From Jiella pacifica (lineage in GTDB: Bacteria > Pseudomonadota > Alphaproteobacteria > Rhizobiales > Rhizobiaceae), in contig NZ_JAAAMG010000001.1 of assembly GCF_010500815.1 (NCBI RefSeq), positions 310,001 through 374,000 of the forward strand: 64,000 nt of DNA, given 5' to 3'. Below the pieces are notes generated by a model. The model saw only the letters and a program-made list of their open reading frames with translations, was not told the DNA's origin and did no database searches. The translations under genes were made by a program, and so were the position numbers. Positions 28,030 to 37,262 of this stretch are shown in pieces (positions within the stretch are counted from its first letter, which is position 1; each line of letters starts with the position of its first letter).

Positions 28030-28382
28030 CGGCTGCGGCAAAGATGCGCCGTCGGGCGTAGCCCAGTCACGGGCGGTGGTGTGACGTCGTTTGCGTGAGA
28101 GTGGCCGATCGGTCGCGATCGGTCATAGAGACGCTTATTCAGGCGTATGCGCCGAGGCACCCCCCTTTGCCCTGCCGGGCATCTCCCCCTCAAGGGGGGA
28201 GATCGATCTCGTTCCACCGTCTCGAACACGCCGATGCGTTGGCCAACGGGATCGTCGACTACGGCAGGGAGCCGCCACCAAAGCCTCCAATCTCCCCCCT
28301 TGAGGGGGAGATGCCCGGCAGGGCAGAGGGGGGTGAGGTCGCGCCGCTGCGCTCGCCATACTGGCGCCCGAGCCGCGCGGGT
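28030..28382. other. Intergenic region with a palindromic repeat element
   Basis: 353 bases between the His-rich protein gene and the end of the surf1 gene. Its main content is the long inverted repeat listed separately. No credible coding region is present. Confidence 0.7.
28158..28335. repeat. Large inverted repeat of rhizobial palindromic type
   Basis: Two 46-base arms (28158-28203 and 28290-28335) are inverted copies with 45 of 46 positions identical, separated by 86 bases. Each arm contains the core CTGCCGGGCATCTCCCCCT followed by a self-complementary run of C and G tracts, so each arm can also fold alone. The core matches my memory of an abundant intergenic palindrome in Mesorhizobium, Brucella and related genomes. 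The pair, with spacer, looks like a MITE-like or REP-pair element. It is placed between two converging genes, where it could also stop transcription. Confidence 0.85.
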
Positions 28383-29174
28383 TCAGCGCGGGCGACGTCG
28401 CCCGTGGCGGATGACGACGACGGCGCCGACGAGGGTGAGGCCGGCCATGGCGAACCAGGTCAGCGCATATTGCAGATGGGAATTTCGAAAGGCGATCCGC
28501 GTCAGGCCGGGGACGGGATAGTCGACGCTGCCGGGCGGCGGAGCGCCCATCTCGGCGTTCGGCGGGGGCGTATGGGCGAGGGGCGAGCCGGCGTCGATGA
28601 AATAGGGAGCGACCGGGTCGCTGAGATTCTCCCACGCGGCGATCGCCGTGACGTCGCGGGAATACCAGCGCCCTTCGGCCGGAACGTTGGAGCGCAGGAA
28701 GGCGCCGTCCGGCTGGCTCATGCGCAGGAGACCGGCGACGGTGGCCTCGCTTTCGCCGAGATCCGCGTCGGCGGGAAAATCCCGGTAAGGCACGAAGCCG
28801 CGATTGACCAGGACGGTGAAGCCGCGCTCGTCCATCAGCGGCGTCATTAGCCAGAAGCCCCCGCCATAGTCGGTGGTCGCCTGGGCGAAAACGGACTTGC
28901 CCCGCAGAAAGCGCCCGGTTGCCACGACGTGGCGATATTCGTCGCCCGCGAAATCGATCGAGCTCCATTCGTCCGGCCCTGGCGCCGCGACAGGGGCGGC
29001 CGCGACGCGCGCATTCACCGCTGCGATGAGATCGAGTTTCCACTCCCGGCGCTCGAGCTGCCAGATGCCGAGAGCCAGGAAGCCGGCGAAGAGAACAAGG
29101 CCGGCAAACGCAGCGAGCGCTGCTTGGAAACGAAAAAGGGGAGGGCGCTTGCGCGCTGTCTCCCCAGTCGTCAC
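28383..29174 (-). CDS. SURF1-family oxidase assembly protein (Surf1q type)
   Basis: 263-residue inner-membrane protein with two helices (about residues 16-38 and 237-256) enclosing a periplasmic domain; motifs GIWQLERREWK and VNRGFVP are typical. SURF1 helps insert haem into subunit I of haem-copper oxidases. The gene follows cyoD on the same strand, which points to the ubiquinol-oxidase version described in Paracoccus (Surf1q, beside the qox operon) rather than the one for cytochrome c oxidase. The GTG at 29174 is chosen because GAGGAT lies 5 bases upstream; a TTG five codons earlier is the alternative. Confidence 0.92.
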   Translation of the reverse strand: MTTGETARKRPPLFRFQAALAAFAGLVLFAGFLALGIWQLERREWKLDLIAAVNARVAAAPVAAPGPDEWSSIDFAGDEYRHVVATGRFLRGKSVFAQATTDYGGGFWLMTPLMDERGFTVLVNRGFVPYRDFPADADLGESEATVAGLLRMSQPDGAFLRSNVPAEGRWYSRDVTAIAAWENLSDPVAPYFIDAGSPLAHTPPPNAEMGAPPPGSVDYPVPGLTRIAFRNSHLQYALTWFAMAGLTLVGAVVVIRHGRRRPR

Positions 29175-29276
29175 ACGATCCTCAGGCAACGTCCGTTCCC
29201 TTGGCTGCTACGTCCGCCGCCTCGTTCGCCTACAGCGCCGTGAGGTGCCAGATTCGTCGACGCGGCGGGTCGTGTC

Positions 29277-29834
29277 TTAGCGGCCCATGCTTCCATGGTC
29301 CATGCTGTCAGGACGCATTTCCGACTGCCCGGACTCGCCGGACTGTCCGGTGGTCTGGGTATTTCCATCCGCCGGCGCAGTCGCTCCGCCCATGGGCCGG
29401 CCGTCCTCCATCTGCATCTGCTGCTGCAGGGTCGCGGGTCCGTCCACGTCCATGACCTCGTGGTCCATCGGCATCATGTTGCTGTTGAGGTGGTACATCA
29501 CCCACAGCGAGCCAGCGATGGTGATGACCAGGACCACGAAGGTGAAGATCAGCGCCATCACCGTCCAGCCGCCCTCGGACTTGGCGTCCATGTGCAGGAA
29601 GTAGATCATCTGGACGACGATCTGCGCGACGGCGGCGAGCACCACCAGAACCGCGGTGACGACGCCGTCCTCGATCGGCCGGGCCATGACGAGCCAGAAC
29701 GGGATGACGGTGAGGACGACCGACAGGCCGAAACCGGTCAGATAGCCCCGGATCGTCGAATGGGCCTCGCCGGTCTCGTGATTGCCGCTGGCCGTGCCGC
29801 GATTGGGGTCGGAAGCGTGGGAGCCGCTGCTCAT
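29277..29834 (-). CDS. cyoD: Cytochrome bo3 ubiquinol oxidase subunit IV, with a Met/His-rich tail
   Basis: 185-residue membrane subunit IV that aids assembly and copper-site stability of the oxidase. Three helices lie at about residues 32-52, 58-80 and 90-112 (GLSVVLTVIPFWLVM, MIYFLHMDAKSEGG and IFTFVVLVITIAGSLW). Usual CyoD proteins have about 110-130 residues; here about 65 extra C-terminal residues follow the last helix and are rich in Met, His, Gln and Gly, including NMMPMDHEVMD and the end MDHGSMGR. By E. coli CyoD topology this tail would be periplasmic. The start overlaps the cyoC stop by one base (TGATG). Confidence 0.9.
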   Translation of the reverse strand: MSSGSHASDPNRGTASGNHETGEAHSTIRGYLTGFGLSVVLTVIPFWLVMARPIEDGVVTAVLVVLAAVAQIVVQMIYFLHMDAKSEGGWTVMALIFTFVVLVITIAGSLWVMYHLNSNMMPMDHEVMDVDGPATLQQQMQMEDGRPMGGATAPADGNTQTTGQSGESGQSEMRPDSMDHGSMGR

Positions 29835-30460
29835 CAAATCACCCGGATGAGATAGACGAAGGTGAAGACGCCGATCCAGATGACGTCGAGAAAGTGCCAG
29901 AACATCGACAGGCACATCAGTCGCCGGCGATTGCCGGCGATCAGGCCGCGATTGCGGATCTGAACCATCAGCACGACCATCCAGAGGATGCCGACCGAGA
30001 CGTGCAGCCCGTGGGTCGCGACAAGGGTGAAGAAAGCCGAGAGGAAGGCGCTGCGCTGCGGCGTCGCGCCCTCGTGGAACAGGACGGCGAATTCGTAGAT
30101 CTCGATGCCGACGAAGCAAAGGCCGAACGCGGCCGTGACGGCCAGCCAGCCGAGCACGGCGCGCTTGTTGCGGTTCTGCATGGCGATCATCGCAAAGCCG
30201 TAGGTGATCGAGGAGAACAGCAGCATCGCCGTGTTCACCGCGAGCAGCGGCAGTTCGAAGATCTCGTCCGGCCGCGGCCCCGCCGCATAGGCGCCGGCCA
30301 GGACGCCGTAGGTCGCGAACAGGACCGCAAAGATGAGACAGTCGCTCATCAGATAGATCCAGAAGCCGAGCATGGTGCTGCCACCCGGCTCGTGCTCATG
30401 TTCATCGAGGTCGAAGAAGACCGGCGTGTCGTTTTCGGTCGTCGCTGCGATGTTGGCCAT
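29834..30460 (-). CDS. cyoC: Cytochrome bo3 ubiquinol oxidase subunit III
   Basis: 208-residue inner-membrane subunit with five predicted helices, of the haem-copper oxidase subunit III family. Typical features are [19 protein letters not shown] near residue 30 and the closing [21 protein letters not shown]. It lacks the first two helices of mitochondrial-type subunit III, as usual for quinol oxidases. The ATG at 30460 follows cyoB with a 4-base gap; a TTG one codon earlier is in frame but unlikely. It is part of cyoA-cyoB-cyoC-cyoD. Confidence 0.96.
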   Translation of the reverse strand: MANIAATTENDTPVFFDLDEHEHEPGGSTMLGFWIYLMSDCLIFAVLFATYGVLAGAYAAGPRPDEIFELPLLAVNTAMLLFSSITYGFAMIAMQNRNKRAVLGWLAVTAAFGLCFVGIEIYEFAVLFHEGATPQRSAFLSAFFTLVATHGLHVSVGILWMVVLMVQIRNRGLIAGNRRRLMCLSMFWHFLDVIWIGVFTFVYLIRVI

Positions 30461-30464
30461 CAAT

Positions 30465-32468
30465 TCAGCTCCGCGCCGCGAGGGCGTCTGCGAAGGTGCG
30501 CTCCGATGCCGCGACCTCCTCGGCCGGGATGTAGTAGTCCCGGTCGTAGTTGAAGGTATGAGCGATCGCCGCCGCGATGAGCGCGACGAAGGAGAGCGCC
30601 GCCAGCCACCAGATGTACCAGATCATCGCGAAGCCGCAGACCGTGGCGAGGCCGGCGATGATGACGCCCGCGCCGGTGTTCCTCGGCATGTGGATCGGCC
30701 GGAAGCCCTCCATCGGCCGAGAAAAGCCCCGCCGCTTCATGTCGGTATAGGCGTCGAGGCCATGCACCATCGGGGTGAAGGCGAAGTTGTAGTGCGGCGG
30801 CGGCGAGGAGGTCGCCCATTCCAGCGTCCGGCCGTCCCACGGATCGCCGGTCGTGTCGGCGAGTTCGTCGCGCCGGCGCACCGAGACGAAGATCTGCACG
30901 AGGAAGGCGGCGATGCCGATGGCGATCAAGACGGCGCCGAAGGCGGCGATGACGAACCAGATCTGCAGGGACGGATCGTCAAACTCGCGCAGCCGCCGCG
31001 TGACCCCCATCAGGCCGAGCACGTAGAGCGGCATGAAGGCGAAGTAGAAGCCGATCACCCAGAACCAGAAGCTGACCTTGCCCCAGAACGGATCCAGCTT
31101 GAAGCCGAAGGCCTTGGGGAACCAGTAGTTGATCGCCGCGAACATGCCGAACAAGACGCCGCCGATGATCACGTTGTGGAAGTGGGCGACGAGGAACAGC
31201 GAGTTGTGGACGACGAAGTCGACCGGCGGCACGGCGAGAAGGACGCCGGTCATGCCGCCGAGGGTGAAGGTGACGAGGAAGGCGATCGTCCACAGCATCG
31301 GCACCTCGAAGCGCACGCGCCCCCGATACATCGTGAACAGCCAGTTGAAGATCTTCGCGCCCGTCGGGATCGAGATGATCATCGTCGTGATGCCGAAGAA
31401 CGAGTTGACGCTCGCCCCGTTGCCCATGGTGAAGAAGTGGTGGAGCCAGACGAGATAGGCGAGAATGGTGATGACCACGGTCGCGTAGACCATCGAGGTG
31501 TAGCCGAACAGTCGCTTGCCCGAGAAGGTCGAGGTGACTTCGGAGAAGACGCCGAAGGCCGGCAGGATGAGGATGTAGACCTCCGGATGCCCCCAGATCC
31601 AGATGAGGTTGAAATACATCATCGAATTGCCGCCGAGGTCGTTCGTGAAGAAGTGCGTTCCGACGTAGCGATCGAGTGACAGGAGGGTGAGGACGGCGGT
31701 CAGCACCGGGAAGGAGGCGACGACCAGGACGTTGGTGCAGAGCGCCGTCCAGGTGAAGATCGGCATGCGCATCATCGTCATGCCCGGCGCGCGCATCTTC
31801 ACGATGGTCGCCAGGAAGTTGACGCCCGACAACAACGTGCCGACGCCGGCGATCTGGAGGCCCCAGATGTAGTAGTCGACGCCCACCCCCGGACTGTTCG
31901 AGGCGTCCGACAGCGGCGGGAAGGCAAGCCAGCCGGTGCGGGCGAACTCGCCGAGGAAGAGCGACAGCATGATCAGGGCGACGCCGCCGGCGGTCATCCA
32001 GAAGGAGAAATTGTTGAGGAAGGGGAAGGCGACGTCCCTGGCGCCGATCTGCAGCGGCACGACGATGTTCATGATCCCGACGATCAGCGGCATCGCCACG
32101 AAGAAGATCATGATCGTGCCGTGGGCGGTGAACACCTGGTCGTAGTGGTGCGACGGCAGGAAGCCTTCCGAGCCGTTGAAGGCCATCGCCTGCTGGGCGC
32201 GCATCATCAGGGCGTCGGCAAAGCCGCGCAAAAGCATGACGATCGCCAGCACGATGTACATGATGCCGATGCGCTTGTGGTCGACGCTGGTGAACCACTC
32301 GTTCCAGAGATAGCCCCAGAGCCTGTAGTGGGTGAGCGCTGCGACGAGCGCGAGGCCGCCGAGGGCGACGACGGCGAACGTTCCGACCAGGATCGGCTCG
32401 TGATACGGGATCGAATCGAGCGTCAGACGCCCGAATATCAGCCGTGTGAGGTCCAAATTGCCCAGCAT
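30465..32468 (-). CDS. cyoB: Cytochrome bo3 ubiquinol oxidase subunit I
   Basis: 667-residue catalytic subunit with about 15 helices. It binds haem b, haem o3 and CuB, reduces oxygen to water with electrons from ubiquinol and pumps protons. The conserved [14 protein letters not shown] (CuB His and the cross-linked Tyr), the HH pair in [10 protein letters not shown] and the haem ligands in [13 protein letters not shown] are intact, as is the N-terminal HGTIMIFF. Length is typical of CyoB. AAGG lies shortly before the ATG. The gene is 54 bases downstream of cyoA. Confidence 0.98.
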   Translation of the reverse strand: MLGNLDLTRLIFGRLTLDSIPYHEPILVGTFAVVALGGLALVAALTHYRLWGYLWNEWFTSVDHKRIGIMYIVLAIVMLLRGFADALMMRAQQAMAFNGSEGFLPSHHYDQVFTAHGTIMIFFVAMPLIVGIMNIVVPLQIGARDVAFPFLNNFSFWMTAGGVALIMLSLFLGEFARTGWLAFPPLSDASNSPGVGVDYYIWGLQIAGVGTLLSGVNFLATIVKMRAPGMTMMRMPIFTWTALCTNVLVVASFPVLTAVLTLLSLDRYVGTHFFTNDLGGNSMMYFNLIWIWGHPEVYILILPAFGVFSEVTSTFSGKRLFGYTSMVYATVVITILAYLVWLHHFFTMGNGASVNSFFGITTMIISIPTGAKIFNWLFTMYRGRVRFEVPMLWTIAFLVTFTLGGMTGVLLAVPPVDFVVHNSLFLVAHFHNVIIGGVLFGMFAAINYWFPKAFGFKLDPFWGKVSFWFWVIGFYFAFMPLYVLGLMGVTRRLREFDDPSLQIWFVIAAFGAVLIAIGIAAFLVQIFVSVRRRDELADTTGDPWDGRTLEWATSSPPPHYNFAFTPMVHGLDAYTDMKRRGFSRPMEGFRPIHMPRNTGAGVIIAGLATVCGFAMIWYIWWLAALSFVALIAAAIAHTFNYDRDYYIPAEEVAASERTFADALAARS

Positions 32469-32522
32469 GGATTTGTGCCTTGATACTTTGTCATCCGCCC
32501 CGGCTCATGCCGAAGCCGTTCG

Positions 32523-33665
32523 TCATTCTGCATTGAGCTGCGGCGGGGCGGCCGTGCCTTCGCCGGCGGGTTCCTGCCCGCCACTCTCATCGCTGTGCGG
32601 CTCGCGGTTCGTCGCCGGGGCGGTGGCGCCCTGGGGTTCGTCGCCGTGGCCCTCATCCGCGCCGCCATGGCCGAACTGGTCGAGATCGTAGGTCTCGTAT
32701 TTCAGCTGGTCGATGGTGACGTCCCGCCCGGGCTCGGCCTTGCCGGCGTCGATCATCATGACCTCCTGCATGCACAGCTTGCCCGGGCGCACGCACATGC
32801 CGAGGATGCGCTTGTAGAGATCGTCCTGCACCGAAGAGTAATAGGTGACGGGAAAGCCCTCGGTCGGCTTGGCGAGGTCGAGATAGGACTGCGTGTCGAG
32901 CGCTTGGTCCGAGCCCTTGAGGTTTTCGATCCAGGCCTCGAAGTCGCCTTCGTCCTGGCTGTAGAATTTGAAATGCATGTCGGAGAAGCCGGCGCCGTTG
33001 TAGTGGCTGGCAAAGCCGTCGAACACGCCGGGCTCGTTCATCACCGCGTGAAGCTTCGTCTCCATGCCCGGCATCGAATAGATCATGCCGGCGAGCGTCG
33101 GGATGTAGAAGGCGTTCATCACCGATTCCGCCGTCAGGTGGAAGCGGATCGGCCGGTTCACCGGAGCGGCGAGCTCGTTGACGCTGGCGACGCCGTACTG
33201 GGGATAGACGAACAGCCATTTCCAGTTCAGCGCCACCACCTGAACCTCCAGCGGTTCCTCGTCGAGCGCGACGCCCTCGCTGGTGGTGATCTCGTCGAGC
33301 GGCCGGTAGGGGTCGAGCAGATGCGTGCCCACCCACGTCACCGCGCCGAGGACGATGATGATCATCAGCGGCACGGTCCAGATGACGAGCTCGAGCTTGG
33401 TCGAGTGGTCCCAGTCGGCGTCATAGCTCGACGCCTTGTTGGAGGCGCGATAGCGCCACGGGAAATACAGCGACATGAAGATGACCGGCAGGATGATGAT
33501 CAGCATCAGCCCGGTGGCGATCAACAGCATGTCGCGCTGGCGCGCCGCGATGTCGCCGCCCGGAAACAGCAGCGGGGAATCGCAGGCGCTCAGGACGAAC
33601 GGCAGCGCGAGGACGAGGAGGAAGCGAAACGGACGCAATGGAGCGGCCCCGTATTGATCTGACAT
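32523..33665 (-). CDS. cyoA: Cytochrome bo3 ubiquinol oxidase subunit II, with a long charged tail
   Basis: 380-residue lipoprotein subunit II. The signal peptide ends in the lipobox LSAC (Cys28). Two helices (about residues 45-70 and 90-112) and a periplasmic cupredoxin domain follow. The CuA ligands are absent, as expected for a quinol oxidase. Conserved segments are VQVVALNWKWLFVYPQ and IPTLAGMIYSMPGMETKLH. After the cupredoxin domain and PGKLCMQEVMMIDAGK, the last 60 or so residues are Gly/His/Glu-rich and low-complexity, longer than in E. coli CyoA. It starts the cyoABCD-surf1 transcription unit and is divergent from the MFS gene. Confidence 0.97.
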   Translation of the reverse strand: MSDQYGAAPLRPFRFLLVLALPFVLSACDSPLLFPGGDIAARQRDMLLIATGLMLIIILPVIFMSLYFPWRYRASNKASSYDADWDHSTKLELVIWTVPLMIIIVLGAVTWVGTHLLDPYRPLDEITTSEGVALDEEPLEVQVVALNWKWLFVYPQYGVASVNELAAPVNRPIRFHLTAESVMNAFYIPTLAGMIYSMPGMETKLHAVMNEPGVFDGFASHYNGAGFSDMHFKFYSQDEGDFEAWIENLKGSDQALDTQSYLDLAKPTEGFPVTYYSSVQDDLYKRILGMCVRPGKLCMQEVMMIDAGKAEPGRDVTIDQLKYETYDLDQFGHGGADEGHGDEPQGATAPATNREPHSDESGGQEPAGEGTAAPPQLNAE

Positions 33666-33766
33666 GGAGCGTGCAGCGCTCGGCTAGAAGCCTTTTATTG
33701 ACTGCCGCTCGGAGGTGGTATTGAACAAATTGTGCAGTGCCTCAACCCCCGTCTTCGCACCCGCAC

Positions 33767-33783
33767 ACGACCTTACAGGTCGT
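33767..33783. promoter_or_regulatory. Palindrome between cyoA and the MFS transporter gene
   Basis: Perfect 7-bp inverted repeat ACGACCT-TAC-AGGTCGT in the 168-base divergent promoter region, 51 bases before the MFS start and about 100 before cyoA. Size and placement suit a dimeric regulator. No FNR-type TTGAT-N4-ATCAA site was found. Confidence 0.4.
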
Positions 33784-33833
33784 TAATGTTCGGATGCTTG
33801 CCGCCTGTCGTCATTCGTGCTTGGGATCGCAAA

Positions 33834-35153
33834 ATGAGCGATACTGTTGCCAATCCCGATTTCACCAGTGCTTCGACGTCGCGCGACGCCCAGGGGCATC
33901 TCCTCAATTCCGGCGACATCGCCATCGGTGTCGTGATCGGACGGTCGTCGGAATTCTTCGACTTCTTCGTCTTCGCCATCGCCGCCGTGCTGGTGTTTCC
34001 CTCGCGGGTCTTTCCCTTCGTCGACCCGGTTACCGGCGTCCTCTATTCCTTCGCGATCTTCGCACTGGCCTTTATCGCCCGGCCCTTCGGGACCTGGCTG
34101 TTCATGGCCATCGACCGCCAGCACGGCAAGTCGACGAAGCTTACCATCGCCTTGTTCTTGCTGGGAACTTCAACGGTTGTCGTCGCCTTCCTGCCTGCCT
34201 ACGAGGATGTCGGGGCGATATCGATCTGGCTCCTGGCATTGCTTCGCATCGGCCAGGGTGTCGCGCTCGGCGGCACATGGGACGGTCTCGCCTCGCTGCT
34301 CGCGATGAACGCGCCGGCGAACCGCCGCGGCCTGTGGGCGATGGTGCCGCAGCTCGGCGCGCCCTTCGGGCTGATCGTCGCGTCGGGCCTTTTCGCCTTC
34401 TTCCACGGCTTCCTGCCGAGCGAAGAGTTCCACGAATGGGCCTGGCGCTTCCCCTTCTTCGTCGCCTTCGCCATCAACGTCGTGGCGTTGTTCGCGCGGC
34501 TGCGCATCGTCGCGACGCCCGAATATGTGCATCAGTTCGAGCGCCGCGAGCTTCAGGCCGCGCGGGTCCGCAAGACGTTCCGGCACAACACCCGCTTCAT
34601 CATCGTCGGCGCCTTCGCGCCGCTGGCGAGCTTTGCCATGTTCCACATGGTCACGGTGTTCCCGCTGTCCTGGGTGGATCTCTTCACCGAACAGGAAGTC
34701 ACCCGGTTCCTGATCATCGAAGGCGTCTGCGCGGTGATATTCGCCATCGCGATCGTCGCCTCGGGATTCCTCGCCGACAAATACGGCCGGCGCAACGTTC
34801 TGGGGGTCTGTGCGCTCCTCATCGCCATCTTCAGTGGCTTCGCCCCGTCGCTCCTGGGGCAGGGCTTCGCCGGCGAACTGATTTATATGTTCTTCGGCTT
34901 TGCGCTTCTCGGCGTGTCCTTCGGCCAGTGCTCCGGCGCCGTCGCCTCCAACTTCCCGCGCAACTACCGCTACACCGGCTCGGCGATCGTCTCCGACCTC
35001 GCCTGGCTGTTCGGCGCGGGTTTCGCGCCCTTCGTCGCGCTCTACCTGTCCTATCACCTCGGCCTCGTGGCCGCGGGTCTCTATCTCCTGTCCGGCGCTG
35101 CCTGCACGATGCTGGCGCTTCGCTACAACGACCTGCTCGACAGCCGCGAGTGA
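33834..35153 (+). CDS. MFS transporter, metabolite:H+ symporter type
   Basis: 439-residue inner-membrane transporter with 12 predicted helices. The first helix (GRSSEFFDFFVFAIAAVLVF) and the loop IARPFGTWLFMAIDRQHGK match the metabolite:H+ symporter group (ShiA/ProP/KgtP-like) of the major facilitator superfamily. The central loop SEEFHEWAWRFPFFVAFA is also typical. The substrate is unknown; organic acids or shikimate-like compounds are common. The ATG at 33834 is used; the frame extends 34 codons upstream but only through the divergent promoter region. Its position, divergent from cyoABCD, may reflect shared control. Two hairpins follow the stop. Confidence 0.87.
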   Translation: MSDTVANPDFTSASTSRDAQGHLLNSGDIAIGVVIGRSSEFFDFFVFAIAAVLVFPSRVFPFVDPVTGVLYSFAIFALAFIARPFGTWLFMAIDRQHGKSTKLTIALFLLGTSTVVVAFLPAYEDVGAISIWLLALLRIGQGVALGGTWDGLASLLAMNAPANRRGLWAMVPQLGAPFGLIVASGLFAFFHGFLPSEEFHEWAWRFPFFVAFAINVVALFARLRIVATPEYVHQFERRELQAARVRKTFRHNTRFIIVGAFAPLASFAMFHMVTVFPLSWVDLFTEQEVTRFLIIEGVCAVIFAIAIVASGFLADKYGRRNVLGVCALLIAIFSGFAPSLLGQGFAGELIYMFFGFALLGVSFGQCSGAVASNFPRNYRYTGSAIVSDLAWLFGAGFAPFVALYLSYHLGLVAAGLYLLSGAACTMLALRYNDLLDSRE

Positions 35154-35161
35154 ATTTCCGA

Positions 35162-35180
35162 GCCGGGTGACGAACCCGGC
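35162..35180 (+). terminator. First hairpin after the MFS gene
   Basis: Perfect 7-bp stem GCCGGGT/ACCCGGC with a 5-base loop, 8 bases after the MFS stop. No T-tract; it stands directly before the stronger terminator. Confidence 0.5.
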
Positions 35181-35195
35181 CCGGCGGACTGGATG

Positions 35196-35230
35196 AAACG
35201 GCCGGCAACTTCAGTTGCCGGCCGTTTTGA
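35196..35230 (+). terminator. Rho-independent terminator of the MFS gene
   Basis: Two 15-base arms are perfectly complementary (AAACGGCCGGCAACT and its complement) with only two bases between them, so the top opens to a small loop. The descending arm ends in TTTT and the ascending arm begins with AAA, so it could work on both strands. Confidence 0.88.
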
Positions 35231-35519
35231 TTCCAACTCCTACGCGTTCCTGCGACTGCTTCGGCCCTGTCGAAGCGGCACCCGGCCCGTCGATATTGCA
35301 CTTTCGATATGCACTGAAGTCATGGGCAAAGAGCATTTTTTGGGCATTGCGATGCTCAGGTGTCCCCCGCTGGCCCCGGGGCGGTGGCCGGCATTCGATG
35401 CCGAAGCGGTCCGCCGGACGGTTTGACCTCGCGGTGGATCCGGGAAAAGGTGGGCAACACCCCGGCCGATTTCTGGCGGTTCGGGGCAGCGAAGCGAACG
35501 CCGTGCGAGGGAGGACATT

Positions 35520-36287
35520 GTGAGCCTAGCGTTATTCGACCTCACCGGCCGCCGGGCCCTCGTCACCGGCTCGTCCCAGGGCATCGGCCTTGCTCTGGCG
35601 AAGGGGCTCGCGGCGGCGGGCGCCGAGATCGTCGTCAACGGGCGAAACGCCGAAAAGCTCTCGGCGGCGGCGGCCGAACTGCGCGACGCCGGCGGGGTGG
35701 TCCACGAGCTGGCCTTCGACGTCACCGATCATCACGCGGTGCGGGCGGCGGTGGATCGCTTCGAGGCCGAGAGCGGGGCGATCGACATCCTGATCAACAA
35801 TGCCGGCATGCAGCACCGAGGGCCGCTCGAGGAGTTCCCGGCGGAGGCCTTCGAGCGGCTGCTCCAGACCAACATCGCCAGCGTCTTCCATGTCGGCCAG
35901 GCGGTGGCGCGGCACATGATCGGCCGCGGCCGGGGCAAGATCGTCAACATCTGCTCGGTGCAGACGGCGCTGGCCCGGCCGGGGATCGCTCCCTACACGG
36001 CGACCAAGGGCGCCGTGGCCAACCTCACCAAGGGCATGGCCACCGACTGGGCGAAATACGGCCTTCAGTGCAATGGCCTCGCGCCGGGCTATTTCGAGAC
36101 GCCGCTCAACCAGGCGCTGGTCGAGGATCCGGAATTTTCCGCCTGGCTCGCCAAACGGACCCCGGCCGGCCGCTGGGGCAAGGTCGAGGAACTCGTCGGC
36201 ACGGCGATCTTCCTGTCCTCGGAGGCTTCGTCCTTCGTCAACGGCACGACCATCTTCGTCGACGGCGGGATCACGGCGTCGCTCTGA
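35520..36287 (+). CDS. SDR-family oxidoreductase, gluconate 5-dehydrogenase-like
   Basis: 255-residue short-chain dehydrogenase. The Rossmann motif TGSSQGIG follows the start, NNAG is in ILINNAGMQHRG, and the catalytic Ser-Tyr-Lys are in ICSVQTALARPGIAPYTATKGA. The sequence around FDLTGRRALVTGSSQGIG and the C-terminal SFVNGTTIFVDGGIT resemble gluconate 5-dehydrogenase (IdnO/Gno), which reduces 5-ketogluconate with NADPH; a related sugar or alcohol substrate is equally possible. GTG start with GGGAGGA upstream. No sugar-acid catabolism genes are next to it, so the specific substrate is unproven. Confidence 0.85.
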   Translation: MSLALFDLTGRRALVTGSSQGIGLALAKGLAAAGAEIVVNGRNAEKLSAAAAELRDAGGVVHELAFDVTDHHAVRAAVDRFEAESGAIDILINNAGMQHRGPLEEFPAEAFERLLQTNIASVFHVGQAVARHMIGRGRGKIVNICSVQTALARPGIAPYTATKGAVANLTKGMATDWAKYGLQCNGLAPGYFETPLNQALVEDPEFSAWLAKRTPAGRWGKVEELVGTAIFLSSEASSFVNGTTIFVDGGITASL

Positions 36288-36361
36288 TCCCCTCAAAGGC
36301 TATGACGCCCGGCGAAGCGCCTTTGCCGGGCTGGCATCGCCCCGGCAGGTGCCGTGTCGCG

Positions 36362-36979
36362 TCACTTCTGGTCGTCGCGCGGAAACATCGGCACATGCGG
36401 CGCCGTCTCGCGCGAAAACAGCCCGCCGAGGCGCGGGTCGTCTGCAAGCTCCAGCATCTGCCGGACGGGCTCGAAGCCGAAGCGGCGGTAGAACGCGATC
36501 GCACGCGGATGGTCGATCGTGTTGGTGTGCAACCAGAGGCGATCGACCGGGGCCGAAAACGCGAAATCGAGAAGCGGCGCCATCATGAACCGCGCCGCGC
36601 CCTTGCCGACGAGGCTGGGCGTCACGCCGAAATAGACGAGCTCGGCGACCCCATAGGCCGGAAAATCGAGTTCGGCGATCCCCTCCGCCCGGCCGTCGAC
36701 GAACAAGGCGTGGATGACGGTCGACGGGTCGGCGATCTTCGTGGCGATGGCCTCCTCGCTCTGGATCAATCGCTGGTACCAGAGATGGTCCGATCCGACC
36801 CGGCGCAGAAGATCGACATACCAGTCGAAGTCGGGGCGCTCGACCCTTGCAAAGCGCCAGCCGGGCTTTTCTTCGACGGTGAATTCGCCCGGCCGCGGCG
36901 GCTCCGTCCGCTCGAGGATCGTCGCGATGGCGGCGATCTTGCCGGGGGGAATGTCGGTGAAGCCGTCGGAAAGGGGCAT
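36362..36979 (-). CDS. GNAT-family N-acetyltransferase
   Basis: 205-residue cytoplasmic protein. The GNAT fold is seen in the C-terminal half: beta strand AELVYFGVTPSLVGKGAARFMM holds the acetyl-CoA pyrophosphate loop (V-GKGAA in place of Q/RxxGxG/A), and LWLHTNTIDHPRAIAFYRRFGFEP is the conserved second motif. The N-terminal half, with DFDWYVDLLRRVG, is less typical. The ATG at 36979 is preferred over a frame extension of 25 codons. The acceptor substrate is unknown. It is convergent with the SDR gene. Confidence 0.82.
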   Translation of the reverse strand: MPLSDGFTDIPPGKIAAIATILERTEPPRPGEFTVEEKPGWRFARVERPDFDWYVDLLRRVGSDHLWYQRLIQSEEAIATKIADPSTVIHALFVDGRAEGIAELDFPAYGVAELVYFGVTPSLVGKGAARFMMAPLLDFAFSAPVDRLWLHTNTIDHPRAIAFYRRFGFEPVRQMLELADDPRLGGLFSRETAPHVPMFPRDDQK

Positions 36980-37262
36980 GGCGCGTCGACCGTTCTTCGT
37001 TTGATGGCAACAGGGGACGGGAGATCCGATAACGGCCGGTGGCGCCCGAGACAATGCCGTCTCGTCGCGGCGACGTTTGCCAGACGCCGATCATTTCTTC
37101 GTCGGCCGGGTTCAATTTCGGCCGGGCTTCGGCTAGAGACGCCGCTCGCCGGGGCGACGCTCCGTGAAACCAACCCGCCCGACCGTGTCACTTTCCCATT
37201 CGCGCCGCCGCTGGAGGCCACGCGAGGGCGTGCTGCGGCCCGATGCCAGCCGAGGCTGCACC

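Larger units (their letters stand above)
35154..35519. other. Intergenic region between the MFS and SDR genes
   Basis: 366 bases. The left part holds the two hairpins listed below. The middle has an imperfect direct repeat (CGATATTGCACT at 35291-35302 and CGATATGCACT at 35305-35315) and a 6-bp inverted repeat GAGCAT/ATGCTC at 35331-35357, possible regulator sites before the SDR gene. No gene is seen. Confidence 0.4.

Noticed and set aside
28030-28382. CRISPR array
   Set aside because: The repeat is one inverted pair with an 86-base spacer, not a series of short direct repeats.
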